Part shown: positions 1 to 8,105 of the stretch, piece by piece
Layout of the letters: each line of letters opens with the position of its first letter
Position numbering within the stretch: the stretch's first letter is position 1
NCBI RefSeq assembly: GCF_000315795.1
Contig: NZ_ANHY01000011.1
Span: 1-64,000 of the forward strand
Source: Caenispirillum salinarum AK4
GTDB taxonomy: Bacteria; Pseudomonadota; Alphaproteobacteria; Rhodospirillales; Rhodospirillaceae
Length of the DNA stretch: 64,000 nucleotides
Reading direction: 5' to 3'
Notes under the pieces: model-generated
The model's database searches: none
The model's input: only the letters and a program-made list of their open reading frames with translations
Told to the model about the DNA's origin: nothing
Made by a program: the position numbers and the translations under genes

Positions 1-207
1 ATGCACCTGCACGGCCACCACTTCCGCATCGTCGAGCGCAACGGTCGGCCGGTTCCGGACGCCCCCTGGCGCGACGGCGAACTGATGGGCAGCGGCGAAA
101 CCATGCGCATCGCCTTCGTGGCCGAGGAACCGGGCAAATGGCTGCTCCACTGCCACATGCTGGAGCACTCCGCCGGCGGCATGATGACGTGGCTGCGGGT
201 GACGTGA
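1..207 (+). CDS. Multicopper oxidase, C-terminal end (5' cut by window)
   Basis: The last 68 residues of a multicopper oxidase; the reading frame is open at the window edge, so the ATG at base 1 is an internal methionine. Two copper-ligand motifs are visible: HLHGHHF near the start (type 1/type 3 histidines) and HCHMLEHSAGGMM at residues 50-62, where HCH plus the later His and Met supply the T2/T3 and T1 ligands. Such enzymes oxidise Cu(I) or phenolics at the cell surface and reduce O2 to water. The DUF4396 remnant directly downstream is a known neighbour of such copper oxidases, which supports a copper-handling role. Substrate cannot be told from this fragment. Confidence 0.9.
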   Translation: MHLHGHHFRIVERNGRPVPDAPWRDGELMGSGETMRIAFVAEEPGKWLLHCHMLEHSAGGMMTWLRVT

Positions 208-278
208 TCGCCCCTCGCTGACCTGTTCGCAAGCGTCAGCGCCTCCTCCGTTCCGGCCTCGAACAACGGAGGAGACGC

Positions 279-421
279 ATGACTACCGCCTGGATGCACT
301 GGTTGTCGGTCGCTTCGCTCGTCATCGCTTTTGCCTGCGCGATCTGGCTGCACGCTGGGGGACATCTGCGCCGAATGGCAACTGGTGGCTGATCCGCAAG
401 GGCATCAAGGAGAAGATGTAG
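279..421 (+). pseudogene. DUF4396 membrane protein, collapsed remnant
   Basis: A consensus Shine-Dalgarno (ggaggag, about 268-274) precedes ATG 279. The first frame reads MTTAWMHWLSVASLVIAFAC, typical of the first membrane helix of DUF4396 proteins, and stops at 390-392. In a second frame (343-378) the conserved core motif GCTLGDICAEW appears, and in a third frame (380-421) the family's C-terminal signature NWWLIRKGIKEKM ends in TAG. Full DUF4396 proteins are around 200 residues with several helices, so most of the middle is gone and the pieces lie in three different frames. Family assignment rests on recalled conserved motifs. Only a 37-residue single-helix peptide (279-392) could still be translated. 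Confidence 0.7.
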
Positions 422-487
422 CTTCCGTTCTTGGCGGCTCCGCGAACCCCGGCCTTTATACACAGACCATCTGTTCATCATGAACAT

Positions 488-516
488 TTGACAGTTTGTG
501 GATGTCACATTATCTG
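488..516 (+). promoter_or_regulatory. Sigma70-type promoter for tcyJ
   Basis: A perfect -35 hexamer TTGACA lies at 488-493. It is followed after exactly 17 bases by TATCTG (511-516), a moderate -10. It is in the right orientation about 70 bases upstream of the tcyJ start codon. No operator was recognised around it. Confidence 0.55.
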
Positions 517-587
517 ATGGAGCCCTGAGACAAAGGGAGTGCCGGCCCGGCCGCCGCCACTACCCGCATCAACACCAGGAGACGGAC

Positions 588-1388
588 ATGCATTTCCCCC
601 GCCTGCGCGGCCTTCTCTCCGTTGTCGTTCTCGCCGGCATGGGCTTCGGCGCCGCCACCTCCGCCGCCGCCCAGGACGCCAGCCTGCTCGACCAGATCAA
701 GGAGCGCGGCACCATCCGCATCGGCGTGGAGGGCACCTATCCGCCGTTCAACTACACCGACGAACAGGGCAACCTGGTCGGGTTCGAGATCGATTTCGCC
801 AAGGCTGTCGCCGAGGAAATGGGCGTGGAGGCCGAGTTCGTTCCGACCAAGTGGGACGGCATGCTCGCCGGCCTGGACTCCGAGCGCTTCGACGCCATCA
901 TGAACCAGGTCACCATCACGCCGGAGCGGCAGGAGAAGTACGACTTCACCCAGCCCTATACGGTGTCGGGCATCCAGATCATCACCACCGAGGACAAGGC
1001 GGATGAACTGACCACGCCCGAGGCGCTGGAAGGCCAGGCTGTCGGCGTCGGGCTCGGCAGCAACTACGAGGACTGGCTGCGCGAGAACGCGCCGGGCGCC
1101 GATGTCCGCACCTATGACGACAACGTCGCCTCGCTTCAGGACCTGCGGGTCGGCCGCATCGACGCGCTGCTCAACGACCGCCTGATGGCCGGCTACCTGC
1201 TGCGCCGCTCGGACGGCGCCGTGGTCGCCGCCGGCGAGCCGTTCTCCAAGCAGCGCATGGGCGTCGCCATCCGCAAGGACAACCCGGAGCTTCTGGCCGC
1301 CCTGGATCAGGCCATCGACGACCTGCGCCAGAGCGGCGAGCTGGCCGAAATCTCCAAGGAGTGGTTCGGCTCCGACGTGACCCAGTAA
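588..1388 (+). CDS. tcyJ: Cystine-type amino acid ABC transporter, periplasmic binding protein
   Basis: A 266-residue solute-binding protein of family 3 with a signal peptide (about residues 1-24, ending SAAAQ). Start chosen at ATG 588 because aggaga lies just upstream and a classic signal peptide follows; the longer open frame has none. Stretches such as EGTYPPFNYTDEQGNLVGFE, PTKWDGMLAGLDS, NQVTITPERQEKYDF and QDLRVGRIDAL follow E. coli FliY/TcyJ (cystine-binding) closely, more so than the general lysine/arginine binders. It would capture cystine or a related sulfur amino acid in the periplasm and deliver it to the permease encoded 4 bases downstream. A TTGACA-17-TATCTG promoter precedes it. 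Confidence 0.85.
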   Translation: MHFPRLRGLLSVVVLAGMGFGAATSAAAQDASLLDQIKERGTIRIGVEGTYPPFNYTDEQGNLVGFEIDFAKAVAEEMGVEAEFVPTKWDGMLAGLDSERFDAIMNQVTITPERQEKYDFTQPYTVSGIQIITTEDKADELTTPEALEGQAVGVGLGSNYEDWLRENAPGADVRTYDDNVASLQDLRVGRIDALLNDRLMAGYLLRRSDGAVVAAGEPFSKQRMGVAIRKDNPELLAALDQAIDDLRQSGELAEISKEWFGSDVTQ

Positions 1389-1392
1389 GACC

Positions 1393-2055
1393 ATGGACGG
1401 CGTCCTCGCCTCGTTGGCCCAGGCGGCTCCCTTCCTGCTGAAGGGGGCCGCCTATACCGTCGTGCTCAGCATCGGCGGCATGGCCTGCGGGCTGGTGCTC
1501 GGCTTCCTCCTGGCGCTGATGCGCCTGTCGCCGCTGAAGCTGCTGCGCTGGCCGGCGCGCGTCTACGTGTCGTTCATCCGGGGCACGCCGCTGCTGGTGC
1601 AGTTGTTCATCATCTACTACGGGCTGCCCCAGGCCGGCATCCGGCTTGATCCCATTCCGTCCGCGCTGATCGGCTTTTCGCTGAACATGGCGGCGTACAC
1701 GTCGGAAATCCTGCGCGGCGCCATCGCCTCCATCGACCGGGGCCAGTGGGAGGCCAGCTACAGCATCGGCATGACGCCGGCCCAGACCATGCGCCGGACC
1801 ATCCTGCCCCAGGCCGCCCGCGTCGCCCTGCCGGCGCTCGGCAACAGCTTCGTCAGCCTGGTCAAGGACACCTCGCTGGCCGCCACCATCCAGGTGCCGG
1901 AACTGTTCCGCCAGGCGCAGCTCATCACCGCCCGCACCTACGAGGTCTTCACCATGTATCTGGCCGCCGCCGCCCTCTACTGGGTGCTGTCGACGGCGCT
2001 GTCGTGGGGGCAGCACCGCATGGAAGCCCGCGCCACCCGTCATGTGAGGGTTTGA
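1393..2055 (+). CDS. tcyL: Cystine-type ABC transporter, permease
   Basis: A 220-residue inner-membrane permease of the His/Glu/Gln/Arg type (HEQRO). It contains the family signature [20 protein letters not shown] and the EAA loop [20 protein letters not shown] that docks on the ATPase. Several hydrophobic helices are visible (about residues 17-40, 55-80, 85-105, 180-205). Similarity to YecS/TcyL of E. coli is evident along the whole length. It begins 4 bases after tcyJ and ends 4 bases before tcyN, so the three genes form one operon; a homodimer would form the channel. Confidence 0.87.
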   Translation: MDGVLASLAQAAPFLLKGAAYTVVLSIGGMACGLVLGFLLALMRLSPLKLLRWPARVYVSFIRGTPLLVQLFIIYYGLPQAGIRLDPIPSALIGFSLNMAAYTSEILRGAIASIDRGQWEASYSIGMTPAQTMRRTILPQAARVALPALGNSFVSLVKDTSLAATIQVPELFRQAQLITARTYEVFTMYLAAAALYWVLSTALSWGQHRMEARATRHVRV

Positions 2056-2059
2056 CGCC

Positions 2060-2812
2060 ATGAGCATGATCGAGGCGACCGGCCTGACCAAACGCTTCGG
2101 AGAGACCGTCGTTCTGGACGGCGTCGACCTGACCGTGGACAAGGGCGAGGTGGTGGCCGTCATCGGGCCCAGCGGATCAGGCAAGACGACGCTGCTTCGC
2201 CTGCTCAACTGCCTGGAGACGCCCGACGGCGGGAGCATCCGGGTCGGCGCCATCACCGTCGAGGGCGACCGGCCGTTGTCGCGGCAGAAGGCGGCGGTGC
2301 GGGCGCTGCGCCAGCACGTCGGCTTCGTGTTCCAGACCTTCAACCTGTTCCCCCACCGCACGGCCCTCGGCAACGTCACCGAGGGGCCGGTGGTGGTGAA
2401 GGGCTCGTCGCGCGCCGAGGCGGAGCAAAAGGGCCGCGATGTTCTTACGCGCGTGGGCCTGGCGGAGAAGGCCGACGCCTACCCCGCCAGCCTGTCGGGC
2501 GGCCAGCAGCAGCGCGTCGCCATCGCCCGTGCGCTGGCCATGGAACCCGACGTGCTGCTCTTCGACGAACCGACGAGCGCGCTCGACCCGGAACTGGTCG
2601 GGGAAGTGCTGGCAGTCATTCGCGGCTTGGCGGCGGAGCACCGCACCATGGTCATCGTCACCCACGAAATGGCCTTCGCCCGCGATGTCGCCGACCGGGT
2701 GATCTTCATGGAGGGCGGCCGGATCGTTGAGCAGGGACCCGCGAAACCCTTTTTCGACAATCCGCAGGAACAAAGGACGCAGCGCTTCCTTGCGCGGCTA
2801 CGGGCGGGCTGA
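2060..2812 (+). CDS. tcyN: Cystine-type ABC transporter, ATP-binding protein
   Basis: A 250-residue ABC ATPase with Walker [10 protein letters not shown] (about residues 33-41), Q-loop [12 protein letters not shown], signature LSGGQQQR, Walker [13 protein letters not shown] and H-loop IVTHEM. It matches E. coli YecC/TcyN through the C-terminus, including the tail [17 protein letters not shown]. It energises import of cystine or a related amino acid together with the two upstream genes. The last 34 codons have a diverged duplicate at 47878-47979 (about 78% base identity by hand count), so part of this gene or a relative was copied or lost elsewhere in the window. Confidence 0.88.
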   Translation: MSMIEATGLTKRFGETVVLDGVDLTVDKGEVVAVIGPSGSGKTTLLRLLNCLETPDGGSIRVGAITVEGDRPLSRQKAAVRALRQHVGFVFQTFNLFPHRTALGNVTEGPVVVKGSSRAEAEQKGRDVLTRVGLAEKADAYPASLSGGQQQRVAIARALAMEPDVLLFDEPTSALDPELVGEVLAVIRGLAAEHRTMVIVTHEMAFARDVADRVIFMEGGRIVEQGPAKPFFDNPQEQRTQRFLARLRAG

Positions 2813-3307
2813 GCGTCCCTGGCAGAACCCGGATCGCGCCGCGACGTCAGATCCTGATCTCGGTCGCGCCGGGCGCCGAGGCGGCGTTCTCAAATGCTTC
2901 TGATCGTCTGCCTGGACATCCCCGCGCGCATGCTCCACATCCGCTGCAGATTCCCAGAGCGACCGCCAGGAAATCCGCGGTTTTCGCAGCGTAGGAACGG
3001 CTTGCTGGGCATCCTGGTCGCCCAGGCAAATCCGCGCTGAAAGCCGCGGAAGTCCTCGAGAAGCGGACGCCCCGGCGGCCGCTTTCGTCGTTAGTACCAC
3101 CGGGATGCCCCACATCCCTGAAGACTCCGACGGCGAGGCGGCCCGTAAGGAGGGCCGCCTCTCTCGCCCGCAGGATCGTCCGGCTTCTGCAGGCCGCCGT
3201 CGCCGGGGCCGTCGATCTGGCGCAGTGGCTCGTCGCACCGCCGCGGCTCGGCCCGCCGCGACAAAGCCGGGTCGGCCCAACCCGGCGCTCCGGGCTGGGC
3301 CCTGACC
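2813..3307. other. Gene-free stretch between convergent operons
   Basis: This 495-base gap separates the stop of tcyN from the stop of the distal phnE gene on the other strand. The open frames inside it are arginine/proline-rich, lack ribosome sites and resemble no family I know, so I call none. An imperfect inverted pair (about 2974-2990 with 3037-3051) and the hairpin at 3274-3301 are the only structures seen. Confidence 0.5.
3274..3301 (-). terminator. Hairpin at the end of the phn operon
   Basis: GGCCCA (3274-3279) pairs with TGGGCC (3296-3301) and CCCGG (3281-3285) with CCGGG (3290-3294), leaving a CGCT loop and one internal mismatch. It sits 7 bases past the phnE stop codon. There is no U-tract on either strand, so intrinsic termination is only a possibility. 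Confidence 0.4.
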
Positions 3308-4150
3308 TCAAATCACCTTCTTCCGAAGCCAAGCCGCCACCGCCTCGCCCGCCAGCACCAGCACGATGATGGCGAGCAGGATCGTGGCCACCGTCTGCCA
3401 GGCGAAGGTGTCGATGGCGCCCTGCAGGATGATGCCGATGCCGCCGGCCCCGACCAGGCCCAGCACGGTGGACTCCCGCAGATTGATGTCCCAGCGCAGG
3501 ATCGACACGGCGAAGAACGTGGGCATCACCTGCGGCACCACGCCGTAGAGCAGGATCTTCATGCGCGACGCCCCCGTCGCCTCCAGCGCCTCGATGGGCT
3601 TGCGGTCGATTTCCTCGATCGCCTCGCCCACCAGCTTCCCCAGAAAGCCCAGCGAGCGGAAGATGATCGCCAGGATGCCGGCCAGAACACCGGGCCCGAA
3701 GACCGCGACGAACAGCAGCGCCCAGATGATGGTGTTGACCGACCGGCTGGAGACGAGGATGAACCGGCCCAGCCACAGGGTCGCCTTGTTGGGGGTGGTG
3801 TTCTGGGCCGCGATCAAGGCAACGGGCAGCGACAGGAACACGGCGAAGAACGTGGCGATGGTGGCGATGTTCACCGTCTCAACCAGCGCCCAGGCAATGC
3901 CGCGCCACTGGGTGAAGTCCGGCGGCACCATGCGGCCGAACAGGTCGCCCATCTGCTGCGGCGCGTCCCACAGCCATGGCCAGAAGACGTTGATGGTCGA
4001 CAGCGACCAGAAGGCCGCGCCGGCGACCAGCGCCATGACGACCAGCCGCGTCCAGCGCTCGCGCGGGGAGTGGCGGCTCCAGGCGCGGGCCGCGACGGCG
4101 TCCGGTCCGCCGCCGCCTCCGGTCTGGGTGGGTGTGGCCGTTACCATATG
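3308..4150 (-). CDS. phnE: Phosphonate/phosphite-type ABC transporter, second permease
   Basis: A 280-residue permease of the PhnE family, the distal gene of phnD-phnC-phnE-phnE. ATG 4150 was chosen: it overlaps the stop of the upstream permease (ATGGTAA) and has ggagga 5 bases ahead, while the longer frame has no such site. Residues 1-30 are a glycine-rich cytoplasmic lead, followed by about six hydrophobic segments. The ABC-docking region contains EAIEEIDRKPIEALEATGAS, and the C-terminal part has LRESTVLGLVGAGGIG, a PhnE hallmark. Two different PhnE proteins in one operon are common and probably form a heterodimeric channel. The exact phosphorus substrate is not determined. Confidence 0.85.
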   Translation of the reverse strand, partial: HMVTATPTQTGGGGGPDAVAARAWSRHSPRERWTRLVVMALVAGAAFWSLSTINVFWPWLWDAPQQMGDLFGRMVPPDFTQWRGIAWALVETVNIATIATFFAVFLSLPVALIAAQNTTPNKATLWLGRFILVSSRSVNTIIWALLFVAVFGPGVLAGILAIIFRSLGFLGKLVGEAIEEIDRKPIEALEATGASRMKILLYGVVPQVMPTFFAVSILRWDINLRESTVLGLVGAGGIGIILQGAIDTFAWQTVATILLAIIVLVLAGEAVAAWLRKKVI

Positions 4151-4974
4151 TTCCTCCGGATGCGGCCGCTGACGGCCTCGCTGACCAGGATGACGCCGAT
4201 GATGCAAAGGGTGATGGCGAGCGCGAAGTCGTAGTCGTAGCGCCCGAAGGCGTTCATCAGCGTCGCGCCGATACCGCCCGCGCCCACGATACCCACCACG
4301 GCCGAGGCGCGCAGGTTGCTGTCGAGTTGATAGATGCTCAGGCCGATCTGGCGCGGCATGATCTGCGGGATGACGGCATAGAGCAGCGTGATGCCCGTCG
4401 CCGCGCCGGCGGCGCGCAGGGCCTCCACCTGCCCCCAGTCGATTTCCTCTATGCGCTCGGCCAGCATCTTGGCGACGAAACCGATGGAATAGACGGTCAG
4501 GGTCAGGATGCCGGCCAACGGCCCGAACCCCACCGCCTTGACGAACAGGATCGCCACGATGACGGGATGGAAGCTGCGCGCCACGATGATGGTCGCGCGC
4601 CCCACCGCATAGACCGGCTTCGGCGCGATGTTGCGGGCGGCCATGAAGGCGATGGGCACGCTCAGCCCGATGCCCAGCAGCGTCGCGACGATGGCGATCT
4701 TGATGCTTTCCAGGAAACCCTCGATCAGCAGGCCGGACCGCTCGAAGCTCGGCGGAAACGCGCCTTTGAAGATTCGGATAGCACGCGGAATGCCGTCCTG
4801 GATCCGCTGCCAGTCGAACGGCAGGGTGGATACCGCCCAGACCACATAGGCGGTGGTCAGGGCGATGATCCCCCAGCGGACCCAGGGGTTGGCGATGAAG
4901 GGCGGCTTGCGCCAGGCGCGAGGACGATCCTCGGCCGGCGCGGCCCCGCCCGTGGCGGAGGGAGCGTCGGTCAT
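4141..4974 (-). CDS. phnE: Phosphonate/phosphite-type ABC transporter, first permease
   Basis: A 277-residue inner-membrane permease homologous to the downstream gene. Its docking loop reads ERIEEIDWGQVEALRAAGAA and the signature LRASAVVGIVGAGGIGATLM lies near residue 220. The N-terminus is a soluble lead of about 25 residues, then a helix at about 28-48. The ATG at 4974 overlaps the phnC stop by 4 bases (ATGA), so translation is coupled. With the second PhnE it would form the pore for an organophosphorus or phosphite compound. Confidence 0.87.
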   Translation of the reverse strand: MTDAPSATGGAAPAEDRPRAWRKPPFIANPWVRWGIIALTTAYVVWAVSTLPFDWQRIQDGIPRAIRIFKGAFPPSFERSGLLIEGFLESIKIAIVATLLGIGLSVPIAFMAARNIAPKPVYAVGRATIIVARSFHPVIVAILFVKAVGFGPLAGILTLTVYSIGFVAKMLAERIEEIDWGQVEALRAAGAATGITLLYAVIPQIMPRQIGLSIYQLDSNLRASAVVGIVGAGGIGATLMNAFGRYDYDFALAITLCIIGVILVSEAVSGRIRRNIW

Positions 4975-5768
4975 CGCGCGGCGACCTCCCGAAGATGGCC
5001 GGTGTGCTCGGCCTCCTCGCGTTCGGCGGCGGGCACGCCGGCGTAGATTTCGTCCATCGCGTCGTTGTCCAGCGCCGCGGGATCTCCGTCGAAGATGATC
5101 CGCCCGTAGCGCATCCCGACGATGCGCTGGGTGAACTCGCGGGCCTCCGTCACGTTGTGGATGTTGATGAGGACCGGCAGGCGAAGCTCCGCCGCCAGGG
5201 CCTGCAACAGTTCCATGATCTGGCGCGATGTCTTGGGGTCGAGCGAGGCCGTCGGCTCGTCGGCCAGCAGGATTTCAGGCTCCTGCATCAGCGCCCGCAC
5301 CACGCCCACGCGCTGCCGCTCGCCGCCCGAAAGCTCGTCGGCCCGCTTGTTGGCGTAGTGGGCGATGCCGACGCGCTCCATCAGGTGGAAGGCGCGGTCG
5401 ATGTCGTCCTGCGGATAGCGCCGCAGGGCCGCCCGCCATGTGGGAATGTAGCCCAGCCGGCCGGACTGGACGTTTTCCATGACCGTCAGGCGATCGACCA
5501 GGTTGAAGCCCTGGAAGATCATGCCGATGCGCCGCCGCGCCTTGCGCAGCTGGCCGCTGCTCAGGCCGGTCAGTTCCATGCCGTTCAGGGTGATGCTGCC
5601 GGCGCTGGGCTCCACCAGCCGGTTGATGCAGCGCAGGAGCGTGCTCTTGCCCGCCCCCGACGCGCCGATGATGGACACCACGCTTTCCCCCGGAACCTCC
5701 AGGTTGAGGTTCTTGAGCACCGGCTTATCGTTGCCGTAGCGCTTCACCAGGTCCTTGATTCGCAGCAT
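4971..5768 (-). CDS. phnC: Phosphonate/phosphite-type ABC transporter, ATP-binding protein
   Basis: A 265-residue ABC ATPase. ATG 5768 was chosen because ggagg lies 8 bases upstream and MLRIKDLVKRYG is a canonical family start; the longer open frame adds 28 unlikely residues. Visible motifs are Walker A IGASGAGKSTLLRCINRL, Q-loop MIFQGFNLV, signature LSGGERQRVG, Walker B ILLADEPTASLDP and H-loop NIHNVTEA. The IHN variant in the switch region and the RLGY(I)PTWRA segment are characteristic of PhnC. The gene follows phnD after 199 bases of hairpin-rich spacer, so its level may differ from that of the binding protein. Confidence 0.9.
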   Translation of the reverse strand: MLRIKDLVKRYGNDKPVLKNLNLEVPGESVVSIIGASGAGKSTLLRCINRLVEPSAGSITLNGMELTGLSSGQLRKARRRIGMIFQGFNLVDRLTVMENVQSGRLGYIPTWRAALRRYPQDDIDRAFHLMERVGIAHYANKRADELSGGERQRVGVVRALMQEPEILLADEPTASLDPKTSRQIMELLQALAAELRLPVLINIHNVTEAREFTQRIVGMRYGRIIFDGDPAALDNDAMDEIYAGVPAAEREEAEHTGHLREVAAR

Positions 5769-5839
5769 GTGCCGCCTCCGGAAACAGACGCGGCGCGGGC
5801 CAGGGAGGAGAGGCCCGCGCCGGTCCCAAGGGGTTGATT

Positions 5840-5959
5840 CCGGACGACACACGAAGTCGTATGGTTGTCGTCCGGCAAGGCCGACTGGCCGCCGCGCCTA
5901 ATGGCGCGTGAGGCTGCGTGCCGAGTGAACGCAGCGTCGATGATTTCAATCATCGACGC
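5840..5959 (-). promoter_or_regulatory. Three consecutive hairpins between phnD and phnC
   Basis: Read on the minus strand after the phnD stop come three structures. The first is a perfect 12-base palindromic arm pair (5934-5945 with 5948-5959). The second is GCGCC-TAAT-GGCGC at about 5894-5907. The third has 10-base perfect arms (5840-5849 with 5866-5875), with a nested ACGA-AG-TCGT in its loop. None has a U-tract. Hairpins in this position commonly act as partial terminators or 3'-end stabilisers, so that binding-protein mRNA exceeds transporter mRNA. That role is inferred here. Confidence 0.6.
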
Positions 5960-5967
5960 GCATCAAG

Positions 5968-6975
5968 TCACTGCAGGTTTTCCGGCGTATAGGTGACGCC
6001 GTTGGCGGCCTGGATGTCGCGGATGACCTCCCAGTCGTCCTTGTAGCTGATGGGAATGAACTTGGTGACGCCGGTGAACTCTTCGCCCAGCTCGGTGCCT
6101 TCCATGTCGAAGGTGAAGAAGGCTTCCTCGATCTTCTCCTTCAGCTCCGGCGCCAGGTTGTGGGCATAGGTGTAGGAGGTGGTCGGGAAGGGCTTGGATT
6201 CGTAGATGATTTTCACCTCTTCGGGATCGTAGAGGCCGCGGTCCGCCATGCGGTCGACCACTTCCGACGCCACCGGCGCGGCATCGTAGTCGCCCGCGAC
6301 GACCCCCAGCATGGACTGGTCGTGGGAGCCGGAATAGCTGACCTCATAGTCCTCGCCCGGCACGATGCCTTCCTTGGGGAACAGGGCGCGCGGCGCCTGG
6401 TTGCCTGAGTTGGAGGTGGGAGAGGTGTGCGCGACCCGCTTGCCCTTCAGGTCCTCCATCTTGTCGATGCCGCTGTCCTTGCGGGTGTAGAGCTGCAGCG
6501 TGTAGCCGAACCGGCCGTCGTCCGCCCCCATCAGTGCGAAGGGCACCGCCCCCGCCAAGTTGACGGCGAACGGCGTCGGGCCGGTGGAGAAGCCGGCGAT
6601 GTGCAGGCGGCCGCTGCGCATGGCCTCCACTTCCGCCGAGTTGGACTGCACCGCGAAGAAGTGCACGTCCTTGCCCGTCACCTCTTCCAGGTGGTCGATG
6701 AACGGCTGCCAGATGTCCTCATAGATGGCCGGGTCCTCGACCGGCGTGTAGGCGAAGACCAGCGTGTCCGGGTTGACGAGTTGGGACGGGTCGGAGGGCG
6801 CGTCGGCCACCAGGTCGCCGTCGGCATCGCAGTACTGGGCGTCCAGGTCGCCCCGGTTCGGGCAATCCTGCGCCCGCGCGTCGGAGGCGCCGACGGCGGT
6901 CGCGAGCAGCGCCGCCGCCATCACCGAGGTGAGCGCCGGACCGGTCGTTCTGTTCAGGCGAAAGGGATGCAGCAT
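5968..6975 (-). CDS. phnD: Phosphonate/phosphite-type ABC transporter, periplasmic binding protein
   Basis: A 335-residue PhnD-family solute-binding protein. ATG 6975 was chosen because a gagg site precedes it and a signal peptide (about residues 1-30, ...ASDARAQ) follows. After the signal comes a cysteine-containing lead (DCPNRGDLDAQYCDADGDLV) found in a subset of PhnD proteins, then FAYTPVEDPAIY. The ligand-site loop AHTSPTSNSGNQAPR fits the Ser/Thr-rich pocket that holds the phosphoryl oxygens, and Tyr and Asp residues (SYSGSHDQS) complete it. No C-P lyase or phosphite dehydrogenase genes are nearby, so the substrate (phosphonate, phosphite or a phosphate ester) is open. Confidence 0.85.
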   Translation of the reverse strand: MLHPFRLNRTTGPALTSVMAAALLATAVGASDARAQDCPNRGDLDAQYCDADGDLVADAPSDPSQLVNPDTLVFAYTPVEDPAIYEDIWQPFIDHLEEVTGKDVHFFAVQSNSAEVEAMRSGRLHIAGFSTGPTPFAVNLAGAVPFALMGADDGRFGYTLQLYTRKDSGIDKMEDLKGKRVAHTSPTSNSGNQAPRALFPKEGIVPGEDYEVSYSGSHDQSMLGVVAGDYDAAPVASEVVDRMADRGLYDPEEVKIIYESKPFPTTSYTYAHNLAPELKEKIEEAFFTFDMEGTELGEEFTGVTKFIPISYKDDWEVIRDIQAANGVTYTPENLQ

Positions 6976-7085
6976 CGTTTCCTCGCGGTGGTTTCTTGGA
7001 GTGGTTTTTTGTCGTTGGACCACCCGGCGGCGCCGGGTGTCATAAAACTGCAACATCCAAAACTCTAAACCGCGAAAGTTGGTTT

Positions 7086-7144
7086 CCGCAACACGAGTAT
7101 GCGGAGATTTTTGCCTATGCCAAAAAGCGATGTTGCGATCGCAA
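7086..7144. promoter_or_regulatory. Candidate operators in the phnD/deoR divergent region
   Basis: The 308-base gap 6976-7283 separates phnD from the DeoR-family gene. It holds a perfect palindrome TTGCGATCGCAA (7133-7144) and an inverted repeat TCCGCA-N9-TGCGGA (7085-7105). The surrounding DNA (about 7040-7150) is clearly more AT-rich than its neighbours, as expected of promoters. Placement suggests the DeoR-family protein controls both directions. Binding is an inference; no clear -35/-10 pair was fixed. Confidence 0.45.
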
Positions 7145-7283
7145 TATTTTCTCCGCCACAATCGGGGCTCCAGAAAATCGCCGGAGGGTCGGAGATGTCT
7201 TGCGCCGCGCACCGGATGCGGCTGCCGACGGGACGGGACCGGCCGCGCATCATGCGGGCCGGTGCCACCCCGATGGTGGGGCC

Positions 7284-8093
7284 ATGAGCGGCAAGCTCAG
7301 AAAGGACGCGCGGCGCGAGCGTATCCTCGCCGAGTTGCGGATCAGCCCGCACGTCCGCATCTCGGATCTGGCCGAGACGTTCGATGTGACGACGGAAACG
7401 ATCCGCCGCGACCTAGACGCCCTCAGCGCGATGGGGTTGGTCTCCCGTGCCTACGGCGGCGCCTCGGCCCGGCCCATGGGCGTGCAGCCGTCGCACCACG
7501 AGCGCGGCAGCGAGTACGTCGAAGAACGGGCCACGATCGGCGCGGCGGCGGCGTCCCTGGTCGCGGCCGGTGAGGTCGTGATGATCGACGCCGGCTCGAC
7601 GACGCTGCAACTGGCGCGGCATCTGGGCAACGGTGACCTGGGCAATGGAGACCTGGGGCTGACCGTCGTCACGAACTGCCATCCCGTGGCGGCTGAACTG
7701 GGAAAGCGCAGGTTCCGCATCGTCGTGTGTCCCGGCGAGTTCGATGAGCGGGAGGCGAGTGTCTTCGGCACCGACACGGTGGACTTCCTGCGCCGCTTTC
7801 ATGCCAACAAGGCGTTCATCGGCGCCAGCGGCATGGCGGCGGACGGCTTCTGCGACGCCAACCGCGGCGCCGCCTGGGTCAAGAGAACCATGCTGGAGCG
7901 GGCGGAAGAGACGTGGCTCCTGGTCGACCACAGCAAGTTCGGCCGGCGCCTGCTGGAGATCGTCGCGCCGCTGGATGCGCTGACGGGCGTTGTCGTCGAC
8001 CGCCCGCCGTCAGGGGCGCTGGCGACCACCCTCGAACGCCTGGGCATAAGGGTGGTGGTGGCCGAGGCGGCTACGCAGGCGGCCTCGGCCTGA
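7284..8093 (+). CDS. DeoR/GlpR-family transcriptional regulator
   Basis: A 269-residue regulator. The N-terminal winged helix (residues about 6-60: RRERILAELR...ISDLAETFDVTTETIRRDLDAL) is the DeoR HTH signature. The C-terminal sensor domain has IDAGSTTLQLARHL and ASGMAADGFCD, positions where this family usually binds phosphorylated sugars. A 15-base tandem duplication at 7623-7652 gives the repeated LGNGD-LGNGD in the sensor domain. The gene is divergent from phnD, with palindromic sites between, so it probably regulates the phosphorus importer. That pairing hints that the transporter ligand or its breakdown product is a phosphate ester, which is inference. ATG 7284 was taken since the HTH begins directly after it. 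Confidence 0.85.
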   Translation: MSGKLRKDARRERILAELRISPHVRISDLAETFDVTTETIRRDLDALSAMGLVSRAYGGASARPMGVQPSHHERGSEYVEERATIGAAAASLVAAGEVVMIDAGSTTLQLARHLGNGDLGNGDLGLTVVTNCHPVAAELGKRRFRIVVCPGEFDEREASVFGTDTVDFLRRFHANKAFIGASGMAADGFCDANRGAAWVKRTMLERAEETWLLVDHSKFGRRLLEIVAPLDALTGVVVDRPPSGALATTLERLGIRVVVAEAATQAASA

Positions 8094-8105
8094 GCCCCCT
8101 GCCCG

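Noticed and set aside
510-1394. Long minus-strand frame opposite tcyJ (and similar long frames opposite most genes)
   Set aside because: High-GC shadow of the real gene: no ribosome site, no family motifs, and the plus-strand product is a full cystine-binding protein.
2798-3280. 160-residue minus-strand frame in the tcyN/phnE gap, and a 66-residue plus-strand frame at 3105-3305
   Set aside because: Arg/Pro-rich low-complexity products without ribosome sites or recognisable motifs.
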